Positions 10,660 to 21,839 are shown, counted from the stretch's first letter. The stretch: 64,000 nucleotides of DNA from Ceratotherium simum simum (GCF_000283155.1 NW_004454166.1:3350161-3414160); one strand, 5' to 3'. Notes: generated by a model from the letters alone, not told the origin. Translations and numbers: made by a program.

Positions 10660-10845
10660 TTAGACGTTTAGGGTACATAAACCTCCCCTCTGCCTTTGCA
10701 TATGTTGTTCTCTCAGCCCAGAACAGCTTCTCTGCCCTGTAGCCCCTTCTATCAAAATCCTCTCCTCCTTCTAGGCTCCCTGACACCCACTTCCCTGATC
10801 CTCCACAGAATGAATCACTCCCCCAGGCTTGTCCCTCAGTTCAGC
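10660..10845 (+). mobile_element. L2 LINE fragment
   Basis: 'ctctgcctttgcatatgttg' followed by 'ttctctcagcccagaac' and 'tctaggctccctgacaccc' matches the L2 stretch 'cctttgcacatgctgttccctctgcctggaac'. Truncated and frame-broken. Confidence 0.6.
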
Positions 10846-11279
10846 CCTTGGCCAGCTGGCCCGCCTCTGCCCCTCACCTGATGGGCTGCTGAGGCAGGGA
10901 TGCTGTCCCCTTCACCTCTGGATGGCCAGCCCCTAGCAGGCCTGGACACACCAGAGTGCACCGTTAGTGTCCACACAGAGGAAGAGGATGACAGTTCCAG
11001 CCCTAAGAGGCACGGAGAGTCGCTCCCGGTGTGAGAATTACAGAGGCAAGACCACAAGCCCAACTCGGCGCAGCAACAGGCAATGTCCACAGTGGAACCA
11101 TGAGACGGCATCAACTATTCTGGAGTGAATTTCTGCATAATTCAAGTGTGTATTTTTAAGTGTCCAAATTTTCAAGTATCTTTCAACGGATTCATTTTTT
11201 AAACGCAATACACATTCAGACACGCCTACAGGTTTTAGACATGTTCTTATTGTTTACAATTCTTTCTTTGTCCCCACAA
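10846..11279. other. No recognised gene or repeat
   Basis: Unique sequence up to an AT-rich part at about 11140-11280 that may belong to the L1-like piece that follows. Confidence 0.35.
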
Positions 11280-11420
11280 GAATGTTTTTTAAATTGCTAA
11301 GGTAACACACACTTGTAGAAAATTCCAACAATGCAGTAAGGTATCAAGTTGGAAGCGCCAGCTCCTCCCCGCTTCCCTTCCCTCCCATCTCCCCCCCAGG
11401 AGAATCACTGTGGACTCTGC
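11280..11420. mobile_element. Old L1-like fragment (weak)
   Basis: 'ggtaacacacacttgtag' then 'aaaattccaacaatgcag' and 'ggagaatcactgtgg' resembles the L1M 3' UTR block 'taacacatgctcattgtagaaaatttgg' with 'agataaccactgtt'. It is short and diverged. Confidence 0.4.
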
Positions 11421-11574
11421 TCTCCTAACACACAGCACAGTGCACACCCAAATGCTTTCGTGAAGACTGCTCGGTGTCTGCCGGAAACAGTGCCAGGTGC
11501 TTTCACGTGTGCTCTGTGTAACCCTCTGAGCAGCTCTTGAGGGAGGGATGATCACTGCTCCCAGAAGGACAGGA

Positions 11575-11790
11575 ATGTGACTCTGGAGGCTGGCCGCCTG
11601 GCTTGGAATCCCCATTCTGCCATCTCTGACTCCGTGGGCTTGGGCAGCTTTCCATCTGTTCTGTGCCTCAGTTTCATAGCGCTAGTAAATAGCACACACT
11701 TCATAGTAAGTTGTGAGAATTAAGTAAACTGACACAGTTGAAGGACTAAGAATAGTGCCTGACACACAGAAACCCAATAAATGACTATTT
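11575..11790 (+). mobile_element. MIR SINE
   Basis: 'gccgcctggcttggaatcc', 'tgactccgtgggcttggg', 'ctgtgcctcagtttcatag', 'gtgcctgacacacagaaac' and 'caataaatgactat' cover head, core and LINE-like tail of MIR. Confidence 0.8.
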
Positions 11791-11890
11791 CCATTTTATA
11801 GATAAGGAAACTGAGGCTCAGAGAGGTTAAGTGACTTACCAAATCCAACAAATGATTATGAAATCCAGGGTGGACCTGCCAGGAGGGCAT
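11791..11890 (-). mobile_element. MIR SINE fragment, tail to tail with the previous MIR
   Basis: 'ttccattttatagataagg', 'aaactgaggctcagagagg' and 'ttaagtgacttaccaaatcc' are the reverse complement of the MIR core. It abuts the plus-strand MIR at its tail, making an inverted pair. Confidence 0.75.
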
Positions 11891-13384
11891 GAAGCCCTGG
11901 AAGGCACAGGGCGTGGGCTGTTATTCTGCCCTATGTCAATTTCCCCAAATGCTTGTTTTAGTCCTTAGGTCCTCGGCTGACAATTTTTCCTCTCCCACTC
12001 TCTAAGTCAGGTGCTAAGCCATCACTTCTTGCTGCTAGTTCCCTGCCTCCATTAACCCGACATCTACTCCCAGCTGGTTGCCTTGCTGTAGACTGGAAAC
12101 CAAATACACCACTGCTGGTGAGAACAGTGTACCAAGCAGGTCCACCTAGGCACAGAGGGAAGCCCTGAGCAGAGGTCCCATTCATCAACTGAGGGAGTCT
12201 TAATAAAAGTCTTCTTTTTCTGCTGTTCAGACACCTGCAGATTTCAGCCAGGGTTCTGGATAGGTGAGGTTCTGGATCCATGCCCTCTGGATAAGTGAGA
12301 TATTGATGTATGCATATACTTTCCATATTTTTAAACTGAAGTTTCTGATTTAGGCATTCTTTAATTTCCCCGCTCTCAAAATGCAGAGCTCTGATCACCT
12401 GTTTCACTTTAAACATTCGCAGTTCACACCCAGCTACTGCTCATCAGCTAGGAGCCCCTCTCCATTCGCAGTCCGAAGGAATAAAGGAGACCCAGAGTCC
12501 TCATGAGGAGCCGCGCTGCATTTAAACAGCTTCCCAGCTCACCACAGTAGATCCTCTTTACGACGGTGCTCCAAGTTTCCGTCAGAGAGGTGTGTGTCTG
12601 AACACTGAATTATGCCGCACACCTACCACGTGTGGGGCCACAGCCGGCTGCACCCTGGGGGTACAAGGTCGGCGAGACTCAGGCGGCTCCCTGAAGGAGG
12701 TGAGGGTCCCGAGGGTGAGGTGAAACAGGCACAGAGTGAGGAGGACGTCTGCCGGAGGGGCACCAGTGCAGCTCGGGGAGAGCTGGGACACTGCTGGCTT
12801 TGGGGCCCCAAGGACCTCTAAGACTTCTGATTTCACGGTGACGTTCCTGTGCTTGTGCAATAATGAAAAACTGTGCGTCAGACACACTGCTGGGCCCACA
12901 CCAAAACCCCAAGACTCAGCAGAAGGGGTGACAAGGGAGATGGGATTTTTCTCACTTATTTGCAAGATCAGATAACTAGGGTTCCTAAATGGATTTCTTT
13001 GGTCTTGATTCTCTGATGACATTGTCTCAAAATCCTTACCTTGAAATCCTTACCTCTCCTCTGGTGACTATGGGAGACTCAGGTCATTTGTTACCCAAAA
13101 AAGCTACAGAAAAACAAGCCCCAGAGTCACAGCAGGGACAGCTCAGCACGGGAGCAGCGTCGTCCACAGGGCCGTCCTGGAGTGGGCTGCGGGGTGAGGG
13201 GTTGGTTAGGAGTCCAGGCTGAAGGAGCAGCCTTGGCAAGGGCGGGAAGGGCCTAAAGGCCGGACACAGCTGGCCAACTGTGAGCTGACAGGCTGCGTGC
13301 AGGGATGGAAGGCGGGTGTGGCTGAGAGGTGCCAGGACCATCTCCCAGAAGCCTTGATCGCCGTGTGAGCCCTGGACTTACAGC
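11891..13384. other. No recognised gene or repeat
   Basis: Unique sequence. At 12650-12790 GC-rich 'ggaggtgagggtcccgagg' and 'ggtgaaacaggcacagag' faintly resemble antisense L2 but not enough to call. Frames of 60-150 codons show no domain and overlap on both strands, as expected by chance. Confidence 0.35.
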
Positions 13385-13610
13385 CAGAGGGACCTCTGTC
13401 CAGTTTGGCTGCACCACCTGCAGGCTGTATGGGCTTGACAAGTCCCCTTACCTGCCTTGGTTTCCTCATCTATAAAATGGGATGGTATCCATCCCATCCA
13501 GTTGTCTATGACGACTGAAAGAAAAACGGTACATGAAAAGCTTCGCCCAGTGCCTGGTACACAGAACGTGCTCCCCAAAAGTCGTCGTTATTCTTATTCT
13601 TGCCGTCATT
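13385..13610 (+). mobile_element. MIR SINE
   Basis: 'acaagtccccttacctgcc', 'ttggtttcctcatctataaa', 'atgggatggtatccatcc' and 'cgcccagtgcctggtacac' follow MIR core and tail in order. Confidence 0.75.
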
Positions 13611-14300
13611 AGGAAATGTGTCTTTTACCCACGTCAGGACCCGTGTCCCCACAGCAGTGAGGCCTGGGCGTGAACTGATCCTGTGACCCCTTCCCTGGTC
13701 TCAGACCTCCCAAAGGGCATCCACCTGTGCTCCATAAGATCCTTCTAAACAGCTTAGTAATGGGGCCCTTGGAAGACGAGCCAGACCTGGTGTAATTACC
13801 AGTCTTCTGCCCTCTTTGTCTCTTGACTTTGTGGGGACTGTGTGATCACAACAGTCGGGGTTTGTGTGCGTATTCAATTAGGCAGATGAAAGCATGTAAG
13901 GAAGAAACAATAGTATCTCTAATTTAATGGCCTGTTCTGCATCTTATCCTAAAACCACCACAAAAGATGCTTCCATCCAAAGGAAAAGAATCTCTTTCTC
14001 TTTCCCTCTCTCTCCCCCTCCCCTTCCCCCTGGCTCTTTCCCAGTTGACATCCAGTTGACATGGCTCCCACCGCACCATGTTCTGGTGAACAAGCCACTG
14101 CTAACCTCTCCTCTCTCCTTTACACACAACATGACTGATGGAACCCAGGAGAGAAAGGAAGGAGGCAGCGCTGGGGTGCACTGGCGAGCGCCCAGGCTTC
14201 CAGCCCCAGCTCTGTCCCCAACTCCGCGACCTCAGGCCCCTCACGCCCGTACAAGTACGTGTCAGGCCAGCTTCCTCCTCTGTGAAGCGACGGCTTTAGT
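13611..14300. other. No gene; pyrimidine tract and 11-bp tandem duplication
   Basis: A CT-rich tract spans about 13990-14040. It is followed by a perfect tandem duplication of ccagttgacat at 14041-14051 and 14052-14062. The rest is unique. The open frame across the tract is low-complexity. Confidence 0.4.
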
Positions 14301-14954
14301 TTAAGCCCAGCCTGGCTCTTCTTTTTGAAAATAAAATATTTATTAGAACTTGTGCCCGTGGGACCAAGATTTGGGGGAGATTTATGAAATTAAACACAGT
14401 TGAAGATGGGATAATTAAACATCATAAAAACAGTGTCCGGCTACGCAGAGTCCAGAAAGAGACATTAGCAGGTAACGGGATGATCTCAGAGGTCCCGTCT
14501 AGCTCAAAAATTCCATTATTCTAATTCTGGGCTGTAAAATGCCAACATTTACCCAAGTCACTAAACATCAAGAGACTGATATTTCATCGGAATCCAAGTC
14601 TGATTTTTCAATATTGATTTTTGTGAAGTCAATTTTGGTTGAAAGTGCCTTTTTAAATTGGTGCTCCTGTGGTGTCAAATGTCAACATTTATTTTTCCAG
14701 AACTCTCTTTCCTGTGGGGACTCTGGTCAGAGAAGGAAGCTTTTGATATTTGGAGTTTCTGTTTTTCTTGCTTCTGATTGAGGGTCCTGATTAATAGTGT
14801 AGGGTGTTCTTTACGGAGCCTCTAAGGTTCCTGTTGGGATATAAAAAGAAATTTCTACTATACACATGCCCATTATGAAAAAGCAGGGAGAGGAGGAGTC
14901 AAAGGGTGGGGGAGGGCAGAGGGTTCGTGTGTGGAAAGCTTCAAAAGCTTCAGG
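14301..14954. other. AT-rich stretch with no recognised feature
   Basis: Unique AT-rich sequence. 'ctcagaggtcccgtctagctc' and 'aaaattccattattctaattc' at about 14486-14525 look like an eroded interspersed repeat of the type 'gaggtcccttccagctc', but I cannot classify it. Confidence 0.3.
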
Positions 14955-15165
14955 TAGACCTGCGGCTCATTCACCTGCTGTGTGACCTTGTACAGGCTAT
15001 GTACCCTCTCTGAGCTTTATTGGGTCATTTGCAAAATGGGGATAACAACATCTACCCTATACAGAGGCTGTGAGAAACAAATGAAACAGCTCATGCCAGT
15101 GCCTGGCCCAGAGCCCGGCCCACAAAACGCATTCAGCAAATGGCGATCCTCTCCCAACCCCTTGA
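14955..15165 (+). mobile_element. MIR SINE
   Basis: 'cctgctgtgtgaccttgtac', 'accctctctgagctttattg', 'atttgcaaaatggggataac' and 'catgccagtgcctggccc' match MIR core and tail. Confidence 0.8.
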
Positions 15166-15179
15166 ATTATTTTCCCTTC

Positions 15180-15545
15180 GCTGCTACGTTTTATATAAAA
15201 TTTTTCAAATCCACAGAAAAGCTGAAAGAATAGTACAATTAACACCCATATATCTTTCACCAACCGTTAATATTTTCCCACATATGCTTGTTTCTCTCTC
15301 TCTTTCTCTGTTTCTCCCCTGAATTATCTGAGTGTAGGTTGCAAACACAAGACCTACGTCACCCCTAACACTTGGTGATGCTGCTCCTAAGAATAAAGAC
15401 TCTCCCCCACATAACAGCATCCCTGCTATACCCCTAGAAAAGTAATGTTCACAACATAATATCATTTAAAATAAAATTTGTCTTAAAACTTCCCAATTGT
15501 CCCAGAAATGTATTTTATGGTTTCCCTTAATTCCAAATTTAAAAA
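15180..15545. mobile_element. Old L1M fragment
   Basis: The order 'acagaaaagctgaaagaata', 'acacccatatatctttcacc', 'aaccgttaatattttccc', 'gagtgtaggttgcaaacac', 'cctaagaataaagactctc' and 'cccaattgtcccagaaatg' matches a block common in old L1M 3' sequences. An A/T run at 15541-15551 closes it. I am unsure of the strand. Confidence 0.6.
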
Positions 15546-15859
15546 AAAAAATTATACATTACGTCTGGTTGTCAACTTCCCTTTGCTAATCCACTCCTGA
15601 TCTTTATATGGTATGGGAAAAAAGACATTCTCCAGGGCAAGCAGCGACAAAAGAGCTGATGATAACTTGGGAGCAGAAGAGGCAAGAAGGAACGCTTGGA
15701 GTTGGGTTCGAATCCTCTGAGCCACTGGCTCCGGGTGGCTTGGACCTGAGGCTTCCTTCTCACAGACGTTTCGATCATCTGTGGTCAAGGCCTTGCACTC
15801 GCCCATCAGGACCTGTTATCCCTCTAATGGAGGGAGCTGAGGCTCATGACTTGTGAGGT

Positions 15860-16075
15860 CATGCAGAGTCCAGTTTGACTTCTATTTTACTCGCGGTATT
15901 ACCCTCAAATGACCCACGTCTCTGAGCCTCAGTTTCCTAGTCTGCAACATGGGAGTGCAAACATCACGCCTACCTCATAGGGCCATAATTCCTAATTAGA
16001 ATTAAACATCATAATTCATGTGAAGCACGAGGTGCAGCAGTGGGCCCACAGTAATGGCTCAGAAAAAGAAAAAAA
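15860..16075 (+). mobile_element. MIR SINE
   Basis: 'gtctctgagcctcagtttcc', 'tagtctgcaacatgggagtg', 'cctacctcatagggccataa' and 'gcccacagtaatggctc' follow the MIR core and tail. Confidence 0.75.
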
Positions 16076-16144
16076 AACCTATTATAGTTACTAATGTTCC
16101 AAAAATTATTGACTCTATAATCAAACCTCTTATGTGCACAGCAA

Positions 16145-16335
16145 TTACCTTTGGCTTATGAAGAGCCCTTCACAATTTATGAAGCACTTTCTCGATTATC
16201 TCCTGTGGAATGCAGTCTGGGGAGGTGGCAGCGTGGGGATAATTTTCCTCACTTTAGAAAGGGGATCTGGAGGCTTGGAGGGGTTAAGCAAGTTGGCTGA
16301 GGTGACCCAGCTGGTCACAGAGGGAACCAAGACTT
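16145..16335 (-). mobile_element. MIR SINE
   Basis: 'ttttcctcactttagaaagg', 'atctggaggcttggagggg', 'ttaagcaagttggctgagg' and 'acccagctggtcacag' are an eroded reverse complement of MIR. Confidence 0.55.
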
Positions 16336-16509
16336 GGAGGGGCCCACCAGTGTCCTGCCCCTCAGTTCTGAGCTCCTGTTCTGTTACCATGGCATCAGCA
16401 TCGCGTGGGTCTCCATCTATTTCTGCCTTGAGAATACACACCGTGTTTTATTTCAGTGCACTGAACGTCCAGTCAAGTCTGGACACACCGTGCATCCTTC
16501 TCTGTGACC

Positions 16510-16685
16510 AAAGGAAAGAGACTGCTTCTCTGAGCCTCTGTCACTCCATCCGTGAGATGGAATGGGACCCCTCTGTCCCATTGGGCTGCTTGTACTCTGA
16601 AATGCAAAGCAGAGAAGTGCGCTGTGGACCACAGAGCACTTGAGAGAATGAAAAGACCACTGCTATTATCAGATTCTGTGGACCT
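16510..16685 (+). mobile_element. MIR SINE
   Basis: 'ctctgagcctctgtcactcc', 'atccgtgagatggaatggg' and 'accactgctattatc' match MIR core and tail ends. The tRNA-related head is missing. Confidence 0.5.
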
Positions 16686-17339
16686 ACTAAGGGCTCCTCC
16701 AGTAGAAACGCGCTCCTTTACAAGTGGAGCCAAATAATTAGCACAGAAAATTAGGGTCCCTTCTCCCAGGCCTCATTTTGGAATCAGAAACTACAAGAAT
16801 CAAAGTCACTTTGAAAAATGGCTTTTCATTTGTCTTGATTTTCACTTCCTCAAAAAGAAGGCAGATTGTACCAGGCAAAAATCAATGCTCCCCAGTAATA
16901 ACGTGCCTACAGATATCCGGTGCTGAAAGCCTCGTGGAGAAGGAATGGAAGCTTATCTATAGAAAACATCAGCCACATCAAGAATCTGAAAATCAATACC
17001 TTATGGGCTTGCATTAAAAATGCACAGTTTTTAAATCAAAATACAAAACAACTGACTATAAGGTTTTAAGACAAAAACTGTGTCTTGCCACAAAAAAGAA
17101 CAAAAAAGCCTGTTGGCATCACAAGTAAAAAAATGCATTCTTTTACCAACCCAAATATTATCATTATCAGAGCGTCCTCCGTGGTCCAAGAATCTAATCG
17201 CTCTTCCTTCAAACCATCTACAACACACATAACTTTACAACCACCAAACCAGAACCCCTGGCCGTGGGAGGAAGGAAGGAATAAATGGGTGTTGGTGTCA
17301 GCTACGTGTCACAGTCTGGGCAAGCTGCTAGAGAAACAA
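16686..17339. other. No recognised gene or repeat
   Basis: Unique AT-rich sequence with short frames on both strands. Nothing I can name. Confidence 0.35.
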
Positions 17340-18384
17340 GGGTGCTCAGAGTCAGATCACACGTCAGACCACGGCACTCCTCCACCCAAATCTTCCCATC
17401 TCACGTGGCGTCAGAGTCCTTGCAGCGGCCCCCACCCCATGCGACCTGCCCCTGGGTAGCTACTCCCTAACGTCACCTCCTTTGCTCCTCAGCCACGCTG
17501 GTCTCTTCACTGCTCCTCAAACACGCTGTGTTAGTTTCCCAGGGTTGCTGTAACGAATTACCACAATCAAGGGGCTTAAAACAAGAGAAATTTATTTTCT
17601 CACAGTTCTGGAGGCTAGAAGTCCAAAACCAAGGTGTCAGCAGGGCCATGTTCTCTCAGAAGGCTCTAAGGAGAATCTGTTCCACGTCTTTCTCTTAGCT
17701 TCTGGTGACAGCTGGCAACCCTTGGCGTTCCTTGGCTCGTAGACACATCTCTTCAATCTCTGCCTCGGTCATCACATGGTGTCCCCCTCTCCCTCTGTAC
17801 ATCTCTGTCTCTCTGGGTCTCTTTTCCTCTTCTTATAAGGACACCAATCATACTGGATGAAGAGCACACCCAGCTCCAGAATGACTTCATCTTAACTAAT
17901 TACATCTGCAATGACCCTATTTCCAAGTAAGGTCACATTCACAGATACTGGGAGTTGGGACTTCAACATATCTTTTTGTGGGACATAATTCAACCCACAA
18001 CCCACACCAAGCCTCAGGGCCCTTGCACTTGCCATTTCCTCTGTGTTGAAGGCCCTTCCCCAGGTGTCGACATGGTTTACTCCCTCATCTCCTCCAAGCC
18101 GTCGCTCAAACAGCCTTCTCAGTGAGACCTTCCTGATTCCACTACGTGAAACTGCAACACCCCCACCACCCGAGCGCTGTCCACCGCACTGCCCTGCTTT
18201 CTTTCATTCCATATTTCTCATCTCCTATCTGACTGTATAATTTACTGATTTGCTTGTCTGCCTCCTCCCCAGAGTAGAATGTAAACTGCATGAGGGCAGG
18301 GATTTGGAGCTGCTTTGTGAAATGTGTCCCCCACACTGAGAACAGTGTCTGGCGTATAATGAGCACTTAATAAACACTGTTGAA
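17340..18384 (+). mobile_element. L2 LINE, split by an antisense MLT1 LTR
   Basis: Left arm 17340-17526 reads 'tgctcctcagccacgctgg' and 'ctgctcctcaaacacgc'. The right arm resumes with 'caccaagcctcagggcccttg' (start 18003), then 'ctccccagagtagaatgtaa' and 'gagcacttaataaacactg'. This is the L2 order across the insertion. The element keeps its 3' end. Confidence 0.8.
17527..18000 (-). mobile_element. MLT1-type MaLR solo LTR inserted in L2
   Basis: Begins TGTGTTAGTTTCCCAGG and runs through 'taacgaattaccacaatc', 'cacagttctggaggctag', 'ttataaggacaccaatcat', 'ctatttccaagtaaggtc' and 'acatatctttttgtggg' to 'caacccacaa'. This is the reverse complement of a MaLR LTR. It interrupts the L2 precisely between 'acacgc' and 'caccaagc', so it is younger than that L2. 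Confidence 0.85.
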
Positions 18385-18668
18385 GGAATAAGTGGTCCAG
18401 GGTGGGGGAAGATGGACATAAGAACAGAAAATTACAATACAAGGTGATGGGGTCTACGAGGCACAGCACGGGCGGCTGCGGGGATATGCAGAGGGCAGTG
18501 GTCTGGCTCCACTGTGGGCAGGAAGGGTCCGAGATGGCTTCCTGGAGGAGGTGATAACTGAGCAGTGTCAGGAAGGGAGAACAGAACAGTCAAGTGCTGG
18601 GGGCTGGGTGGGAGGGAGAGAGCAGAAGCGGGTATTCCAGGTGGGACACGCAGCATTCTAAAGAGATG
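18385..18668 (-). mobile_element. L2 LINE fragment, abutting the sense L2
   Basis: 'gagatggcttcctggaggag', 'gtgataactgagcagtgtc' and 'cgggtattccaggtgggac' are the reverse complement of the L2 coding end (ggaaggcctctctgaggagg, gagcgttccaggcag). It directly follows the 3' end of the sense L2, so two L2 copies point at each other. Confidence 0.65.
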
Positions 18669-18679
18669 TGACGATAACA

Positions 18680-19425
18680 ACAACAATAATAATAATAGTA
18701 ACAACTACCGCTGTTTCCTGGGCACTTATGTGCCGGGCACTCTTCTAAGCACCTGTCTGAACCCAGTGAATCTTCACAACCTATGAGGAAGGGACTTGTT
18801 TTAGTTTCCTATGACTGCTGTAACAAATTACCACAAACTTAGTGGCTTAAAACACCACAAATGTATGATTCTCTTATGGTTCTGGAGGTCAGAAGTCCAA
18901 AATGGGTCACATGGGCTAAAACCAAAGTATTGGCAGGGCTGCTTTCCTCCTGGAGGCTCTAGGGGAGAATCTGTTCCCTCGCGTTTTCCAGCTTCCAAAG
19001 GTGGCCTACATCCCTTGGCACGTGGCCCCGTCCTCCATCTTCAGAGCCAGCAGGGAGCACCTTCAAATCTCTCTCTGACTCTGCCCCAACTTCTGCCGTC
19101 ACATCTTCTCTACGTGAAATTTCTCTTCTCTCCCACCTCCCTTCTAAGGACTCTAGTGTTGACACTGGACCCACCCAGATACTCCAGGATAATCTCCCCA
19201 TCTCCAGACCCTTAACTTAATCACATCTGCCATGGAAGGTAACATATTCATATGTTCTGGGATTAGGATGTGGAAATCTTGGGGGCCATGACTCTGCCTA
19301 CCACAGTCCTCTTCTTACACATTTTTCAGATGGGGACCCGGAGGCTAGAGCGGTTCTAACTTCCCAGGCCTCACAGGGGAAGTGGCTGAGCCGGGATTCA
19401 AAGGCACAGCTGGCTGCAGAGGCCA
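18680..19425 (-). mobile_element. MIR SINE, split by an antisense MLT1 LTR
   Basis: Left arm 18680-18796 has 'cacttatgtgccgggcactc', 'ttctaagcacctgtctg' and 'gaatcttcacaacctatgag'. The right arm from 19306 resumes 'cacatttttcagatgggg', 'acccggaggctagagcgg' and 'gctgagccgggattcaaagg'. Together they form one reverse-strand MIR. Confidence 0.8.
18797..19305 (-). mobile_element. MLT1-type MaLR solo LTR inserted in a MIR
   Basis: Starts TGTTTTAGTTTCCTATG and ends CTACCACA. Landmarks 'acaaattaccacaaacttag', 'tggttctggaggtcagaag', 'ggaggctctaggggagaatc', 'cccttggcacgtggcccc' and 'gggattaggatgtggaaatc' identify the reverse complement of MLT1. The flanking pentamers ggact and gtcct agree at only three of five positions. 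Confidence 0.85.
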
Positions 19426-20184
19426 CGCCTTCCCTCCACACTGTGAGACAGCAGGGCAGGTGCACAGACCTGCAGGTAACTCCATGGGGCTGGAGAGCCA
19501 AGGTTGCCAGGGAAACAGCAAGAGCTGCAGCAGGTGCAGCAGGCAGGTGAGACAGCAGAAGCCCTGGGAGTCGTGAAGGAGGTGGACTCTCCCGAGGGCG
19601 ATGGCAGCCCCAGCAGGGTTTGGCCTCACCTTCAACAGCACAGGTGTGGGGGAAAGATGGGCGGGCAGCAGCAAGGTGGTGTGCACCGGTCTCAGGAGAC
19701 GTGAGCTCCCCACGAGGGTGCAGGCTGAGCAAAAGATGTAAAAGACACCTTGACCCTCTCAGCCTGTGCTGGTCCAGAGGGAACCTGAACTTGGCCCCCA
19801 ATGGGACACTTGTGTCCCACCCTAATTCCATGAAAGGTTGATATATTTTGGACAGAATTGTGATAGAAAAAAACACTTCAATTGTCCTAATTGTTCAAAT
19901 ACTGTCTTGTAGTAGAAAAGAAATGAGATGTTAAACAAAAGGTGGGTGAGTGGTTGCAACAAAGACAGAGGGAGTTGGGGCAGGAGGCAGAGCGGGGAGT
20001 AAGAGAGTCACTGGGGAGGAGGAGGAGAGGGAGGAGGGAGTGAGGACTCCAGGGCAGCCATGGACTGATGAAGGTGGGAGGCACAGAATGCCCAGCTGGG
20101 GGGAGGGTGGACACTGGCAAATGCATTGAGAATGAACGGCAGGCCAGGCAAGGGGCCCAGGCCGAGAGCAGACAGGAAGGCGGC
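19426..20184. other. No recognised gene or repeat
   Basis: GC-rich unique sequence. It includes the lower half of the longest open frame of the window (minus strand, 19887-20636), which is rejected as coding. Confidence 0.4.
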
Positions 20185-20320
20185 CTGCACTGATTCACAG
20201 TGGGACTTTGAGCAAGGGACTTTCTCTCCCTGGGCCTCAGTTTCCCCCTGTGTATTGGCAGATATGAGACAGAAGGGATCTGCGGGGTTTTCTGCAATGA
20301 TCTGCGGGGTTTTCTGCAAT
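20185..20320 (+). mobile_element. MIR SINE ending in a 22-bp tandem duplication
   Basis: 'gatttgagc'-like 'gggactttgagcaagggac' then 'ccctgggcctcagtttcccc' and 'tggcagatatgagacag' are MIR core. Two perfect 22-bp copies follow at 20277-20298 and 20299-20320, each starting gatctgcgggg. Confidence 0.65.
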
Positions 20321-21129
20321 GCCCAACCTCTCCTCCATCACCCAGCCTGGCCTGGCGTACCTCGCAGGAAGCCCTCCTCTCAGCCTCTTGAGGCTTCGCT
20401 GGCTGCCTCCACCCAGGAAGCGCTGCCCTTGGCGGAACCAGGACGCCGCTGGGAACCTGGACCTGGACCAGCACACACTGCTGGCCCACATGTAAAAGCC
20501 TCCAGCTGAGGCCCCCACAGAGGAGGCTGAAATCTAGCCCACGGCCAGTTGCCATGCCGCATACCCACCCAAAGTGACGCCTGTGCTCTCTCCGTGCCAC
20601 CACCAGTCCCTGTGCCCACCCCACATTCATCTCCACTCACCTACTCGGGCAAAGAAACCCAGACCATCACCACCCAGCCCTGGGCTCCAGACTGCCCGGG
20701 ATACCCCACCGCCCACACTGCCTCCTGTGGATCCTCCTCCTCCTGCCAGCGGCTCCCTGTCCTCAGACCCTGTGTGACACAGGCCCCTAAGGGGAGGTGG
20801 CCCACTGCCCTGAGGACTCGTGCTGGGAGACCATGGGGCAGAGAGAACACAGGCTTGGCAAGGGACCACCTCTGCCACTTCCTCCTGTGTGAGAAGATCC
20901 TGGGCCTTTCCCTGGGGGTGGCCCCAGGGACGCCCTCCTCCCCAGGCTGCTGAGAGAGTCCAATGAGGTAACAGGGTGACCCTCCCGCACACTACTAGGC
21001 TCCACATGGAGGCGGTGATGGTTGGGATCACTTCTCCTCGACAACTCACACACAGCTACGGGCTGAGAGGTTCCTCTGAATTTTTAAGACAGGCCGTGAC
21101 CAATCAGATCCATATTCTGCTGGCCCCAT
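20321..21129. other. No recognised gene or repeat
   Basis: GC-rich unique sequence with frames on both strands but no domain, start context or splice logic that would support an exon. Confidence 0.4.
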
Positions 21130-21335
21130 GGCCCGTCACAGTCTGGAGGAATGCATTTATGCAGCTATCTCCTTTGATCCTCATAGCAACCTCAAGAAGC
21201 AGAGACCGGTTTATGCCCATATCACAGATGAAGAAACTGAGGCTCAGAGAGGTTGAAGTGGCTTGCCAAAGAGCACACAGTATAGAGTGATCTGGATTCA
21301 CACCAAGTCCATTTTCCTCCAGAGCCTGAGCAGGG
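21130..21335 (-). mobile_element. MIR SINE
   Basis: 'ctttgatcctcatagcaacc', 'cagatgaagaaactgaggc', 'tcagagaggttgaagtggc' and 'gatctggattcacaccaag' are reverse-strand MIR. Confidence 0.85.
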
Positions 21336-21439
21336 ACGTGCCATAGCCAGGGAAGCCGAGCTCAGGGAGAGCAGTGGAGGGAGCGTTCCCTGCACACCAG
21401 AGAAGGGGCGTTGCAGGCAGTAGGACCAGCCTGGGCAAA

Positions 21440-21781
21440 GCTCTGGAAATGAACCTGGAAAACGTTAGGCTAAGTGAAAGAGCCAGTTACAAAGAACCAC
21501 ATATTGTATAATTACATTTATAGAGAATGTCCAGAATAGGCGAATTCATACAGACAGAGAGCAGATTAGTGGTTGACAGGAGCCAGGGGAATTGGGGGAA
21601 AATAGGGAGCAACTAATAATGGGTAAGGGGATTTCTTTTTAGGGTGATTAAAATGTTCTTAAATTGATTATGGTGATGGTTGCACAACTCTGCGAATGTA
21701 CCAATAACCGCTGAATTATATACTTTAAATGAGTGACTCATGATATGCAAATTATATCTCAATAAACCTGTTGTTTAAAAA
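21440..21781 (+). mobile_element. L1 3' end with A-tail
   Basis: 'ggctaagtgaaagagccag', 'ttacaaagaaccacatattg', 'tggtgatggttgcacaactc', 'tactttaaatgagtgactc' and 'ttatatctcaataaacctg' match the ORF2-end plus 3' UTR of L1MA/L1MB-like elements. Polyadenylation signal AATAAA lies at about 21761-21766. It is truncated at the 5' side. Confidence 0.8.
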
Positions 21782-21839
21782 AGGATGTGGAAATGAGTCT
21801 GACCTCTGGGTTAGCTCAAGGTGAAATCTCAGTGAGGCA

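Noticed and set aside
19298..19876. 192-codon minus-strand frame
   Set aside because: It starts in the right arm of a split MIR, and its Leu/His/Pro-rich stretches look like translated repeat.
19887..20636. 249-codon minus-strand open frame, the longest in the window
   Set aside because: It runs through an antisense MIR and the 22-bp tandem duplication, has no domain and is low in complexity. GC-rich DNA gives such frames by chance.
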